Shown: positions 7,114-14,702, counted from the stretch's first letter. The stretch: 15,639 bases of DNA from Bacteroides sp. (GCA_014801735.1 JAAVDO010000005.1:1-15639), one strand, 5' to 3'. Numbers and translations: made by a program. The notes: generated by a model not told the origin, from the letters alone.

Positions 7114-7590
7114 ATGAAACATCTGCCGTCCATTCTCCTAAGTGTAATTCTTATCTTGACAGGAGCATGCGGACAAATACAGAAACAATCAACCACCGAA
7201 ACAACCGACATGGAAATTAAGAAATCCACTTTCATCAACGCAACTCCCGCTCAACTCGCAGGTATCCGTAAAGCCCTCGACCTCTACACCGAGGCTGCCA
7301 TAAAGGGTGACAGCAAGATCGCAGAGCCTGCTTTCGCTAAAACTGCCACCATGTCGTTTGCACAGAACGACACCCTGGTATCAGTGCCTATCCAGGTTCT
7401 TTTCGACTACTACAACACCGATTGCCCGCAGCCGGCCAACTACGAGATTTCGGTATGCGATGTCGCCGATGATGCTGCGATCGTTAGGATTGATTCTCAG
7501 TTCGGAGATACTGAGTTTGCCGATATGTTCACACTGGTCAAGGATGGTGACAACTGGAAAATCATCAGTAAGATCTACCACGTGAAATAA
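7114..7590 (+). CDS. NTF2-like / putative lumazine-binding protein, predicted lipoprotein
   Basis: A protein of 158 residues. Residues 1-20 form a signal sequence ending ILILTGACG, with a plausible lipidated cysteine at C19; the -3 threonine is a weak lipobox, so type I export is an alternative. The mature part repeats the fold of its upstream neighbour: helix LDLYTEAAIKGDSKIAEPAF, a strand pair, ring helix IQVLFDYYNTD, and the ending FTLVKDGDNWKIISKIYH. The two genes therefore encode a cytoplasmic and an envelope version of one fold from the same transcript. A threonine/serine-rich spacer (about 24-32) follows the cysteine. Function unknown; a shared ligand on two sides of the inner membrane is an inference. 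Confidence 0.8.
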   Translation: MKHLPSILLSVILILTGACGQIQKQSTTETTDMEIKKSTFINATPAQLAGIRKALDLYTEAAIKGDSKIAEPAFAKTATMSFAQNDTLVSVPIQVLFDYYNTDCPQPANYEISVCDVADDAAIVRIDSQFGDTEFADMFTLVKDGDNWKIISKIYHVK

Positions 7591-7628
7591 CTCCCGACGG
7601 CCCCGTAAGTTCCGCTTATTTTCAATCG

Positions 7629-7685
7629 ATTGCCAAAGGGCTGTAGCTGCCGCGCCTGTCATGAACGAATTTTAGCTTTGGCAAT
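7629..7685. repeat. 10-base perfect inverted repeat after the NTF2-like pair
   Basis: ATTGCCAAAG (7629-7638) and CTTTGGCAAT (7676-7685) are exact reverse complements, separated by 37 bases. It lies in the 163-base gap between the lipoprotein gene and the second AraC remnant. It could be the base of a branched 3' RNA structure or the ends of a very small decayed insertion. No gene is visible in the gap. Confidence 0.5.
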
Positions 7686-7753
7686 GAAGTTTGTGTGTGG
7701 GATTTTGTATTCTCTTTTATACAAAAAGTAATAGACAGACCAGACAGTGAAGA

Positions 7754-8229
7754 ATGATGAGAGATGTATCTGAATATGCCGGTAGTAGCCATATCTATAA
7801 GAAGGAATGTCTGTTTCTGCTTTTCTCCATGTTCATCCTTGATTTGCTCAACATAGAGAAAAGATTGAAATCTGATTTTGAATTATCCGGACATACTGTC
7901 GACTTATTCTTCCGATTTATGAAATTAGTTTCTGAAAACTTCGTTCATAAGCATGACACATCCTTTTACGCCGATTCATTGGCTGTCTCTCCTATCTGTC
8001 GCGTATCGTAAAGCGAATATCAGGTCAGACTGTGAAAAGTCATATCGACAGGTTACTTATCATAGAAGCCTCCTTTATGTTGAGCGACACTGATGAATCT
8101 ATTGCCAGTATTGCCTCAAAACTGACATTTGCTGATTCGGTAAGTTTCTGCAAGTTTTTCATCCGGAAGAAATCAATGACTCCGAGCGAATATAGAACCT
8201 CATATTACAACAATCCGGCCGATCTCCCG
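7754..8229 (+). pseudogene. Second AraC-family regulator remnant, truncated and frameshifted
   Basis: The first frame (7754-8011) encodes a linker helix (ECLFLLFSMFILDLLNIEKR), a following helix (FFRFMKLVSENFVHKHD) and the start of the first HTH (SFYADSLAVSP). A one-base loss near 7993 shifts the frame; the next frame continues YLSRIVKRISGQTVKSHIDR, then EASFMLSDTDESIASIASKL and a FFIRKKSMTPSEYRTS ending, which complete the AraC domain. An in-frame stop lies just before 7754 and there is no N-terminal cupin-type domain, so about half the gene is missing. The second frame runs on without its own stop into the downstream hairpin and the 3' end of the DUF4861 gene, another sign of decay. It is not an inverted copy of the remnant at 5782; the sequences differ throughout. 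Confidence 0.75.
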
Positions 8230-8259
8230 AGGGGGGTGTTTATAGGATCTCACCCCCCT
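8230..8259. terminator. GC-run hairpin between convergent genes
   Basis: AGGGGGGTG (8230-8238) pairs perfectly with CACCCCCCT (8251-8259) across a 12-base loop. It lies 11 bases beyond the stop of the minus-strand DUF4861 gene and after the AraC remnant, a position suited to stopping transcription from either side. There is no strong T run on either strand, so termination is inferred from stem stability and position. Confidence 0.55.
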
Positions 8260-8270
8260 GCCAACCTCCT

Positions 8271-9404
8271 CTATTTGTCATTTATTTCGACCGTGGTTAC
8301 CAAAGGGTTGAGCAAACGTCGACTTGCGTCATAAAGCATTGATTGCCATTGATCTGGAGTCATTATCCGGCCTTTATTCCAACACGAGCCCCAATAATAG
8401 GTCAGAGGGTTGCCGGATACGTATGGCATCAGCGACACAGCGTGGCCAACTATCTGGCCCACAGGCTTTTCAAGTGGCACAAACCTCGTGGTGGCATCTT
8501 TCGACGGATTTACTAATCCTATGAATATCACTCCATTACCCGAACCAGGCTTCTGAGTAGGGTCAACCACTGCTATGTAATTGTCAGTCAACGTGTAAGC
8601 CTTATCAAAAGGTTTGTGAACCACAATTCCGGCAGCAATAGAATCAGCCTCGAAGCCATTGAATACCACCGTGTTACGGTTTAATGGATTACCTGCATCA
8701 AGAGTTATCACCCTGACTTCCTCACCACCACCATATTCGAACTTCAGTCGAAGGGTTGTACGCAGGGGTCCATTATCAGCTATCTCCCACTCACTGAAGC
8801 TGTTAGGATAAATAAAATGACCATCTCGGCCGACCGGGGCAGCCGCTCCTCCACCCAGCGAAGGACCCACATCATACACGTCCATACCGTCGCCATGATC
8901 TATATGATACGACTTACCACGCTGAAGCTCATTAAGATATCGCTCTACAACGACAGGACGTGTGTTTGATTTCGTCCACACGTCAAATCCATACGCCTTC
9001 CCTCCGGTAGCCCCAAAAGCCGGTCCATAAGCACGATAGGCTGCAAAATCATTCTCCCAGGCTATATCGTCCACTCTTTCAGGGTGAAAGCTCGCGCAAG
9101 CGATAGTGTCGACCGGTGATGGCACGCCCTCGACAAACTCGTATTTCGCACTCCCCGAAGGGGTTACGTTTGCCGGAAATATCAGTTTACCATCATAGGT
9201 AAGCTGCCAGGGCACCTCATAGCCCCTCTCGTCACGAAGCACGCCATTAGTAAAAGGCAGCTCAGAAGCCTCAATCTCAACCATTTCACTACGTGGCTGA
9301 GGCAGCGGATTGGTAATGGTGATCGTGACACCGGGCGCCCCCCAGACAGGCAGTCCCGCTATTCCTAACGCCATTCCGGCTATAAGAGTCTTAATTTCAG
9401 TCAT
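8271..9404 (-). CDS. Secreted DUF4861 family protein
   Basis: A protein of 377 residues with a Sec signal peptide (about 1-22, LIAGMALGIAGLPVWG, cut probably before A23), so it acts in the periplasm or outside. It matches DUF4861, a family of Bacteroidota carbohydrate-degradation loci; recognised by the block GDGMDVYDVGPSLGGGA, the FSEWEIADNGPLRTTLRL strand region, KPFDKAYTLTD and a C-terminal YVSGNPLTYYWGSCWNKG block. Its biochemical role is not established from the sequence. The gene is divergent from the kduD operon with a shared 308-base control region, which strongly suggests work on the same uronate-containing substrate, for example releasing, opening or modifying an unsaturated uronyl product before import. 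Hydrolase, lyase or dehydratase activity cannot be told apart here. Confidence 0.8.
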   Translation of the reverse strand: MTEIKTLIAGMALGIAGLPVWGAPGVTITITNPLPQPRSEMVEIEASELPFTNGVLRDERGYEVPWQLTYDGKLIFPANVTPSGSAKYEFVEGVPSPVDTIACASFHPERVDDIAWENDFAAYRAYGPAFGATGGKAYGFDVWTKSNTRPVVVERYLNELQRGKSYHIDHGDGMDVYDVGPSLGGGAAAPVGRDGHFIYPNSFSEWEIADNGPLRTTLRLKFEYGGGEEVRVITLDAGNPLNRNTVVFNGFEADSIAAGIVVHKPFDKAYTLTDNYIAVVDPTQKPGSGNGVIFIGLVNPSKDATTRFVPLEKPVGQIVGHAVSLMPYVSGNPLTYYWGSCWNKGRIMTPDQWQSMLYDASRRLLNPLVTTVEINDK

Positions 9405-9458
9405 GACAGATATTGTGAATTTTTGCCAATCGGCAGGTTATGATATTAAGTTGCGCGA

Positions 9459-9466
9459 CAAAGTTA
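9459..9466 (-). promoter_or_regulatory. Putative -7 element of the DUF4861 promoter
   Basis: On the minus strand TAACTTTG (9466 to 9459) matches TAnnTTTG exactly and is identical to the -7 element of the facing kduD promoter. No good -33 element sits 19-20 bases upstream, which suggests activator dependence. The leader before the ATG at 9404 would be about 50 bases. Confidence 0.5.
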
Positions 9467-9497
9467 AGAAAAATCCTGCAAAAATAATCCCGACCTA

Positions 9498-9527
9498 TTG
9501 TTTTACCGACATATTTGCGTAACTTTG
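9498..9527 (+). promoter_or_regulatory. kduD operon promoter
   Basis: TTG at 9498-9500 and TAACTTTG at 9520-9527 are separated by 19 bases, a good Bacteroidota promoter. The start of transcription would fall near 9533, leaving an untranslated leader of about 180 bases before kduD. About 30 bases separate this -33 from the facing DUF4861 -7 element, so a single regulator could serve both directions. Confidence 0.65.
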
Positions 9528-9552
9528 CGCATCATAACCAAAATTCTTAAAT

Positions 9553-9653
9553 CCTGTTACAGAGACAGGTCAGCGTCATGAAACGAGACGTTGCGTAGCC
9601 ACCGGCTGCGATACTTTGATTTATCCTACCAAAAATGTTGGCCTTGAAGGCCA
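9553..9653 (+). promoter_or_regulatory. Structured 5' leader of the kduD operon
   Basis: Four short stems can be drawn in sequence: CCTGT/ACAGG (9553-9557, 9565-9569), CGTC/GACG (9574-9577, 9587-9590), CGTAGCC/GGCTGCG (9594-9600, 9604-9610, one G-U pair) and TGGCC/GGCCA (9639-9643, 9649-9653). A six-codon frame, ATG at 9578 to TAG at 9598 (MKRDVA), sits within it. No known riboswitch class was recognised and there is no obvious terminator. It may be a regulatory leader; equally it may be incidental structure. Confidence 0.35.
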
Positions 9654-9712
9654 TCCGATCTTGTCTTACCCAAGCTAAACAGAAATAAAACAAACCATTA
9701 AACTATAATGAT

Positions 9713-10507
9713 ATGGTAAATTTTTCTTTGCAAGGGAAGGTTGCACTGGTTACAGGAGCCGCCTACGGAATCGGACTGGCAATCGCTCAGGCATTTGCCG
9801 AAGCCGGAGCAAAAATCGTGTTCAACTGCTCACGTCAGGAAACCGTCGACCGTGGGCTCAAGGCTTATAAAGAGCTCGGAATTGAAGCTAAAGGCTACCT
9901 GTGTGATGTTACCGATGAGGCAGCCGTAAAGGCCATGATAGCCGATATCGAAACTACAGTCGGCACAATTGATATCCTCGTCAACAACGCCGGCATAATC
10001 AAGCGTATACCTATGGAACAGATGAGTGTCGACGACTTCCGCCGCGTGGTAGATATCGACCTGATAGGCCCGTTCATCTGTGCTAAAGCTGTGATTCCCG
10101 GTATGATACGCAAAGGCCACGGCAAAATCATAAATATCTGCTCAATGATGAGCGAGCTCGGTCGCGAGACGGTGTCGGCCTATGCCGCAGCAAAGGGTGG
10201 CCTGAAAATGCTCACCCGCAATATCTGCTCCGAATACGGAGGTCACAATATCCAGTGCAACGCCATCGGGCCGGGTTACATCGCAACCGAACAGACCGCA
10301 CCGTTGCGCGAACGTCAGCCCGACGGAAGCCGTCATCCTTTCGACTCTTTCATAATATCGAAGACCCCTGCCGCCCGCTGGGGCACCCCTGAAGACCTCA
10401 TGGGTCCGGCTGTTTTCCTCGCGTCTGACGCTTCCGACTTCGTCAATGGTCATATTTTATATGTTGACGGAGGTATACTGGCATATATCGGCAAACAGCC
10501 CCAGTAA
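9713..10507 (+). CDS. kduD: 2-dehydro-3-deoxy-D-gluconate 5-dehydrogenase (short-chain dehydrogenase)
   Basis: A cytoplasmic NAD(P)H-dependent SDR of 264 residues that reduces 2,5-diketo-3-deoxygluconate (DKII) to 2-keto-3-deoxygluconate (KDG). It shows the classical SDR set: TGAAYGIG cofactor loop (from residue 14), NNAG, the catalytic serine in ICSMMS (S144), and the YxxxK pair (Y157, K161 in YAAAKGG). The C-terminal part holds NAIGPGYIATEQT, FIISKTPAARWGTPEDL and a VNGHILYVDGG ending, as in KduD. SDRs alone are hard to assign, but the four following genes fix the pathway. It is first in the operon; its TAA overlaps the next ATG by one base (TAATG), which implies translational coupling. Confidence 0.92.
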   Translation: MVNFSLQGKVALVTGAAYGIGLAIAQAFAEAGAKIVFNCSRQETVDRGLKAYKELGIEAKGYLCDVTDEAAVKAMIADIETTVGTIDILVNNAGIIKRIPMEQMSVDDFRRVVDIDLIGPFICAKAVIPGMIRKGHGKIINICSMMSELGRETVSAYAAAKGGLKMLTRNICSEYGGHNIQCNAIGPGYIATEQTAPLRERQPDGSRHPFDSFIISKTPAARWGTPEDLMGPAVFLASDASDFVNGHILYVDGGILAYIGKQPQ

Positions 10508-11928
10508 TGAAGGAAATTTTCAAGTACATCATCGGGCTCGGAGCTGCGGTGATGATGCCCGTGATATTCACGGTGCTCGGACTATGTATAGGCATACGAT
10601 TCGGCGACGCGCTTAAATCGGGTCTGAAAGTAGGGGTGGGATTCATCGGGCTTTCGATTGTGACGGCCCTGCTCACATCGGCCCTCGGACCGGCCCTGAA
10701 CTCAGTTGTAGATATCTACGATCTTCAACTCCATGTGTTCGATATGGGTTGGCCTGCTGCAGCGGCCGTTGCCTACAATACCGCTGTCGGCGCATTCATA
10801 ATTCCGGTCTGCCTGGGTGTCAACATTCTGATGCTGCTCACCAAGACCACGCGCACAGTGAATATCGACCTGTGGAATTACTGGCATTTTGCCTTCATCG
10901 GTGCCGTGATCTATTTTGCATCCGACTCACTCGCCTGGGGTTTCTTCGGTGCCATTGTCTGCTACATCATCACCCTGATTCTTGCCGATATGACGGCAAA
11001 GAAGTTTCAGGACTTCTATAAGGACATGGACGGGATATCGATTCCACAGCCGTTTTGCGCAGGATTCGCCCCATTTGCCTGGGTCATAAACAAGGGTCTC
11101 GATAAAATCCCGGGAATCAGCCGGATGGAGATTGATGCCGAAGGTATGAAAAAGAAATTCGGCCTGCTTGGCGAGCCGCTCTTCCTGGGCGTGATTGTCG
11201 GTATTGGTATCGGGTGTCTTACATGTACCTCCGGGCACGAGATTGTCGACAAGATCCCATACATTCTCGGTCTCGGAATCAAGATGGGAGCCGTGATGGA
11301 GCTTATCCCACGAGTGACAGTGCTCTTCATCGAGGGTCTTAAACCTATAAGCGAGGCTACCCGCAACCTGATAGCCCGCAGATTTAAAGGGGCCGACGGG
11401 CTGAACATAGGCATGAGCCCTGCACTGGTTATCGGCCATCCAACTACTCTGGTTGTATCCCTGCTGCTTATACCGGTGACACTCGCCCTCGCTGTGATCC
11501 TGCCCGACAATCAGTTTCTGCCTCTGGCATCGCTTGCAGGCATGTTCTATGTATTTCCGCTTGTGCTCCCCTTCACACGCGGCAGCGTGCCTAAGACCTT
11601 CATCGTCGGTCTTGTGGTTATGGTACTCGGACTCTACATGGTCACGGGACTCTCGTCGTGGTTCACTCTGGCCGCACAAGATGTTTATGCCGTGACAGGC
11701 GACTCTGCTGTCGCTATTCCCGAGGGATTCAGCGGAGGTAGCCTTGACTTCGCGGGTAGTCCGCTCGCATGGCTGATATTCCAATGTGTTCACAATCTGA
11801 AATGGATAGGATCGGGTCTGCTGGTACTCATCACCATGGGTTTGATATGGTGGAACCGCGTCCACATACTGCGCAACGAGCGGGCAATGATCGCCAACGG
11901 CTCAACCCGCATACAGACAACTGAATAA
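10507..11928 (+). CDS. Galactitol-PTS-type EIIC membrane protein, orphan; candidate DKII/KDG importer
   Basis: A hydrophobic inner-membrane protein of 473 residues, similar along its length to E. coli GatC. Shared blocks include GVGFIGLSIV, LHVFDMGWPA, NILMLLTKTTRTVNIDLWNYWH, KFGLLGEP, the LIPRVTVLFIEGLKPI region and the GMSPALVIGHPTT loop. It has roughly ten or more membrane segments and no fused IIA or IIB domain. No IIA, IIB, HPr or EI gene is present in the window, and Bacteroidota generally lack a working sugar PTS. It sits between kduD and kdgK, so it probably works as a secondary carrier for a deoxy-keto-hexonate. Because KduI is predicted to be periplasmic and KduD cytoplasmic, DKII is the favoured substrate. 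Phosphorylating transport would be redundant, since KdgK supplies the kinase step. Confidence 0.88.
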   Translation: MKEIFKYIIGLGAAVMMPVIFTVLGLCIGIRFGDALKSGLKVGVGFIGLSIVTALLTSALGPALNSVVDIYDLQLHVFDMGWPAAAAVAYNTAVGAFIIPVCLGVNILMLLTKTTRTVNIDLWNYWHFAFIGAVIYFASDSLAWGFFGAIVCYIITLILADMTAKKFQDFYKDMDGISIPQPFCAGFAPFAWVINKGLDKIPGISRMEIDAEGMKKKFGLLGEPLFLGVIVGIGIGCLTCTSGHEIVDKIPYILGLGIKMGAVMELIPRVTVLFIEGLKPISEATRNLIARRFKGADGLNIGMSPALVIGHPTTLVVSLLLIPVTLALAVILPDNQFLPLASLAGMFYVFPLVLPFTRGSVPKTFIVGLVVMVLGLYMVTGLSSWFTLAAQDVYAVTGDSAVAIPEGFSGGSLDFAGSPLAWLIFQCVHNLKWIGSGLLVLITMGLIWWNRVHILRNERAMIANGSTRIQTTE

Positions 11929-11938
11929 ACCAATCAAT

Positions 11939-12958
11939 ATGAAAATCATAACTCTCGGAGAGATCATGCTTCGACTCTCCCCTGCCGGATGCTCCAGGTT
12001 CATCCAGGTCGATTCGTTCGATGCGATGTGGGGCGGCGGCGAGGCCAATGTTGCGGTAAGCTGCGCCAACTATGGCCATGACGCATATTTCGTTTCGAAA
12101 CTTCCGACCCACGAGATCGGACAGGCCGCCGTCAATGCCTTGCGACGTTATGGCGTGCATACCGACTACATCAGTCGCGGTGGCAATCGTGTCGGAATCT
12201 ATTACTGTGAGAAAGGTGCCTCGATGCGTCCTTCCAAGGTGATCTACGACCGTGCCGGTTCTTCAATAGCGGAAGCCACTGCTGAAGATTTCGATTTCGA
12301 CATCATCATGAAAGATGCCGACTGGTTTCACTGGAGCGGTATTACCCCGGCCCTGAGCGACCAAGCCGCCCGGCTGACCATGCTGGCCTGTCAGGCAGCA
12401 AAAAGTAATGGAGTGACCGTCAGCTGCGATCTGAACTTCCGCAAGAAACTCTGGACTCCCCTGAAAGCGCAGTCGATCATGCGGCCGCTTATGGAATACG
12501 TAGATGTCTGCATCGGCAATGAGGAAGATGCAGAGCTTTGCCTCGGTTTCAAGCCCGATGCCGATGTCGAGAGGGGCGAGACTCATGCCGAAGGATATAA
12601 AGACATATTCAGAGCCATGCAGAAAGAATTCGGGTTCAGGTATCTGGCAACTACTTTAAGAGAATCGTATTCAGCCACTCACAACGGCTGGAAGGCCATG
12701 ATATTCGACGGCAATGATTTCTATGAGAGCAAGCGTTACGATATCAATCCGATAATCGACCGTGTTGGTGGAGGTGATGCATTTTCGGGTGCTCTGATCC
12801 ACGGCCTGCTCACAATGTCGACCCAGGCCGAGGTGCTGGAATTTGCTGTTGCGGCATCAGCTCTTAAGCAGACGATCCCCGGCGATTTCAATCTTGTAGA
12901 TGCCGACGAAGTCAAGGCTCTTGCCGGCGGAAGTGCCAACGGCAGGGTTCAACGCTAA
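11939..12958 (+). CDS. kdgK: 2-keto-3-deoxygluconate kinase (PfkB family)
   Basis: A cytoplasmic sugar kinase of 339 residues phosphorylating KDG to KDPG with ATP. It carries both PfkB signatures: [15 protein letters not shown] near the N terminus (about 30-45) and [16 protein letters not shown] (about 274-289), with the catalytic base D280. The N-terminal block [12 protein letters not shown] is typical of KDG kinases. It is about 30 residues longer than the E. coli enzyme; the extra length is in the 200-230 region ([14 protein letters not shown]). The start at 11939 is 10 bases after the IIC gene. Closely related fructo- and ribokinases are excluded mainly by the kduD/kdgA/kduI context. Confidence 0.92.
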   Translation: MKIITLGEIMLRLSPAGCSRFIQVDSFDAMWGGGEANVAVSCANYGHDAYFVSKLPTHEIGQAAVNALRRYGVHTDYISRGGNRVGIYYCEKGASMRPSKVIYDRAGSSIAEATAEDFDFDIIMKDADWFHWSGITPALSDQAARLTMLACQAAKSNGVTVSCDLNFRKKLWTPLKAQSIMRPLMEYVDVCIGNEEDAELCLGFKPDADVERGETHAEGYKDIFRAMQKEFGFRYLATTLRESYSATHNGWKAMIFDGNDFYESKRYDINPIIDRVGGGDAFSGALIHGLLTMSTQAEVLEFAVAASALKQTIPGDFNLVDADEVKALAGGSANGRVQR

Positions 12959-12969
12959 AATTCAAAGTT

Positions 12970-13644
12970 ATGTCACGTTTCGACAATCTGGCCGTTATGA
13001 CAGCCATGCGGCAGGCTCCTATGGTGCCGGTTTTCTATCATGCCGATCCCGCAGTTGCATGCAATGTAGTGAAAGCTTGCTATGAGGGTGGGGTGCGCCT
13101 GTTTGAGTTTACCAACCGCGGCGACTTCGCTCACGAGGTATTTGCTGAAGTGCTTAAATATGCCTCCGCAGAGTGTCCTGAGCTCATACTTGGAGTTGGT
13201 TCGATAGTGGATCCGGCCACCGCCACACTCTATCTGCAGCTTGGCGCATCGTTCGTCGTAGGACCGCTTTTCAATCCCGAGATTTCACGTGTGTGCAACC
13301 GTCGATGTGTTCCCTACATTCCCGGCTGTGGATCAGTAAGTGAAGTAGGCGCCGCGCAGGAAGCCGGTTCCATGATCTGCAAGGTATTTCCCGGCGATGT
13401 CCTCGGCCCTAAATTTGTGAAAGGTCTTATGGCTCCTATGCCCTGGAGCAAACTCATGATAACCGGTGGTGTCGAGCCGACCGAGGAGAATCTCACTTCA
13501 TGGTTCAAGGCAGGAGCATGCTGTGTCGGCATGGGTTCCAAACTTTTCCCTAAAGAAAAAATATCTGCGGCCGACTGGCAATATATCACCGGCAAGTGCC
13601 GTGAATCATTAAATATCATATCCAAGATATCTCAGTCAAAATGA
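12970..13644 (+). CDS. kdgA: 2-keto-3-deoxy-6-phosphogluconate aldolase
   Basis: A class I aldolase of 224 residues cleaving KDPG to pyruvate and glyceraldehyde 3-phosphate, the last step of the operon's pathway. The Schiff-base lysine is K138 in MICKVFPGD; the phosphate and pyruvate-binding segments are visible as [38 protein letters not shown] and [10 protein letters not shown]. The usual EVTLRT strand is FEFTNRGDF here, keeping the glutamate but changing the following residues, as in other Bacteroidota versions. It begins 11 bases after kdgK, and its TGA overlaps the kduI ATG (ATGA), so kduI translation is coupled to it. The same enzyme could also feed an Entner-Doudoroff route if the upstream genes exist elsewhere. 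Confidence 0.92.
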   Translation: MSRFDNLAVMTAMRQAPMVPVFYHADPAVACNVVKACYEGGVRLFEFTNRGDFAHEVFAEVLKYASAECPELILGVGSIVDPATATLYLQLGASFVVGPLFNPEISRVCNRRCVPYIPGCGSVSEVGAAQEAGSMICKVFPGDVLGPKFVKGLMAPMPWSKLMITGGVEPTEENLTSWFKAGACCVGMGSKLFPKEKISAADWQYITGKCRESLNIISKISQSK

Positions 13645-14561
13645 AGAAACTGTTTCTCCCCTTAGCTTTAGCCGCAGCAAGTTTCTGTGCCTCGGCTCAG
13701 ACCTCATATACCGTTCAGCATGCATGTCACCCTGACGATGTGAAGCGCTACGACACATCCCAACTCCGCTCGCATTTCGTGATGGAGAAAGTGATGGAGC
13801 CCGACAAGATTAACCTTACATACTCGCTTTACGATCGCCTGATATTCGGTGGTGTCGTGCCGGTTACAAAAACTGTCGCCCTTGAGACAATCGATCCCCT
13901 GAAGGCCGAATACTTTCTGGAACGCCGCGAACTCGGTGTGATCAATACCGGAGGCGACGGTATAGTGACGGTAGATGGTAAAGAGTATCTGCTTCACTTC
14001 AAAGACGCCTTATATGTAGGCCGCGGTAATAAATCGGTAACTTTCCGTTCGGTCGATTCAGCCAACCCGGCCCGTTTCTATCTGAACTCGGCTAACGCCC
14101 ACACAAGCTACAAGAATCAGCTCGTGACTATCGACGGCCGCAAAGGCACTCTTAAAGCCAATAGCTTTGCCGCCGGAAAGATGGAAGACAGCAACGACCG
14201 CGTGATCAACCAGCTTATCGTGAACAATGTGCTGCAAGAGGGTCCATGCCAGCTGCAGATGGGCCTGACCGAGCTTAAACCAGGATCGGTGTGGAACACC
14301 ATGCCCGCACATACTCACGACCGCCGTGTCGAAGCCTACTTCTATTTCAACGTTCCCGAGGGCAACGCTATCTGCCACCTGATGGGCGACCCTCAGGAAG
14401 AGCGACTGATCTGGCTTCACAACGAGCAGGCCGTAATGTCGCCCGAATGGTCGATCCATGCTGCCGCCGGCACCTCCAACTATATGTTTATCTGGGGAAT
14501 GGCCGGTGAAAATCTTGACTATGGCGATATGGACAAGGTGTCCTATCTCGAAATGAGATAA
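13641..14561 (+). CDS. kduI: 5-keto-4-deoxyuronate isomerase with Sec signal peptide (predicted periplasmic KduI)
   Basis: A metal-dependent isomerase converting 5-keto-4-deoxyuronate (DKI) to 2,5-diketo-3-deoxygluconate (DKII). Residues 1-19 ([19 protein letters not shown]) form a clear type I signal peptide with an A-S-A cleavage site before Q20, so the mature protein (about 287 residues) should be periplasmic. The cupin-type zinc ligands are all present: H224 and H226 in [11 protein letters not shown]231, and H273 in [12 protein letters not shown]. Relative to E. coli KduI (H196, H198, E203, H245) the spacing is identical, offset by 28, which equals the N-terminal extension. The start cannot reasonably be moved past the signal: the ATGA overlap with kdgA fixes it. 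It is the last gene of the operon and is followed by a strong hairpin. KduI is usually described as cytoplasmic, so this location is unusual. Confidence 0.93.
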   Translation: MKKLFLPLALAAASFCASAQTSYTVQHACHPDDVKRYDTSQLRSHFVMEKVMEPDKINLTYSLYDRLIFGGVVPVTKTVALETIDPLKAEYFLERRELGVINTGGDGIVTVDGKEYLLHFKDALYVGRGNKSVTFRSVDSANPARFYLNSANAHTSYKNQLVTIDGRKGTLKANSFAAGKMEDSNDRVINQLIVNNVLQEGPCQLQMGLTELKPGSVWNTMPAHTHDRRVEAYFYFNVPEGNAICHLMGDPQEERLIWLHNEQAVMSPEWSIHAAAGTSNYMFIWGMAGENLDYGDMDKVSYLEMR

Positions 14562-14582
14562 TATCATTGCAACTGATAGCCC

Positions 14583-14625
14583 GGCAGGGCGGGATAACCG
14601 GCTCACCCCGGCCTCCCGCCCTGCC
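14583..14625 (+). terminator. Strong hairpin ending the kdu operon
   Basis: GGCAGGGCGGGA (14583-14594) pairs perfectly with TCCCGCCCTGCC (14614-14625), with additional CCGG pairing inside the 19-base loop. It starts 21 bases after the kduI stop and is followed by ACTTTATTA. The T run is short, but the 12-base GC-rich stem and position make this the operon terminator. Confidence 0.8.
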
Positions 14626-14686
14626 ACTTTATTACATCACCGGCCTATGGAATAACTCATGATTTCTCCATACCAGAAAGTTTCGT

Positions 14687-14702
14687 AATGTATCGATACA
14701 TT
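14687..14702. promoter_or_regulatory. 16-base perfect palindrome
   Basis: AATGTATCGATACATT is fully self-complementary and stands in AT-rich sequence between the kdu terminator and the insertion element. It is the right size for an operator bound by a dimeric HTH regulator, but no gene starts beside it on either strand. It may be a leftover of a promoter region cut by the insertion. The rest of 14626-14759 shows no gene and probably includes the end of the IS. Confidence 0.4.

Noticed and set aside
10927..11865. Minus-strand open frame of 312 codons opposite the IIC gene
   Set aside because: Antisense shadow of a hydrophobic gene; the translation is rich in H, E, N and C without recognisable domains.
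10507..11928. A functioning galactitol PTS
   Set aside because: No IIA, IIB, HPr, EI or galactitol/tagatose phosphate genes are present; the surrounding genes are all for uronate catabolism.
14058..14627. Minus-strand open frame of 189 codons opposite kduI
   Set aside because: It reads through the kdu terminator stem and opposes kduI; no domain is seen.
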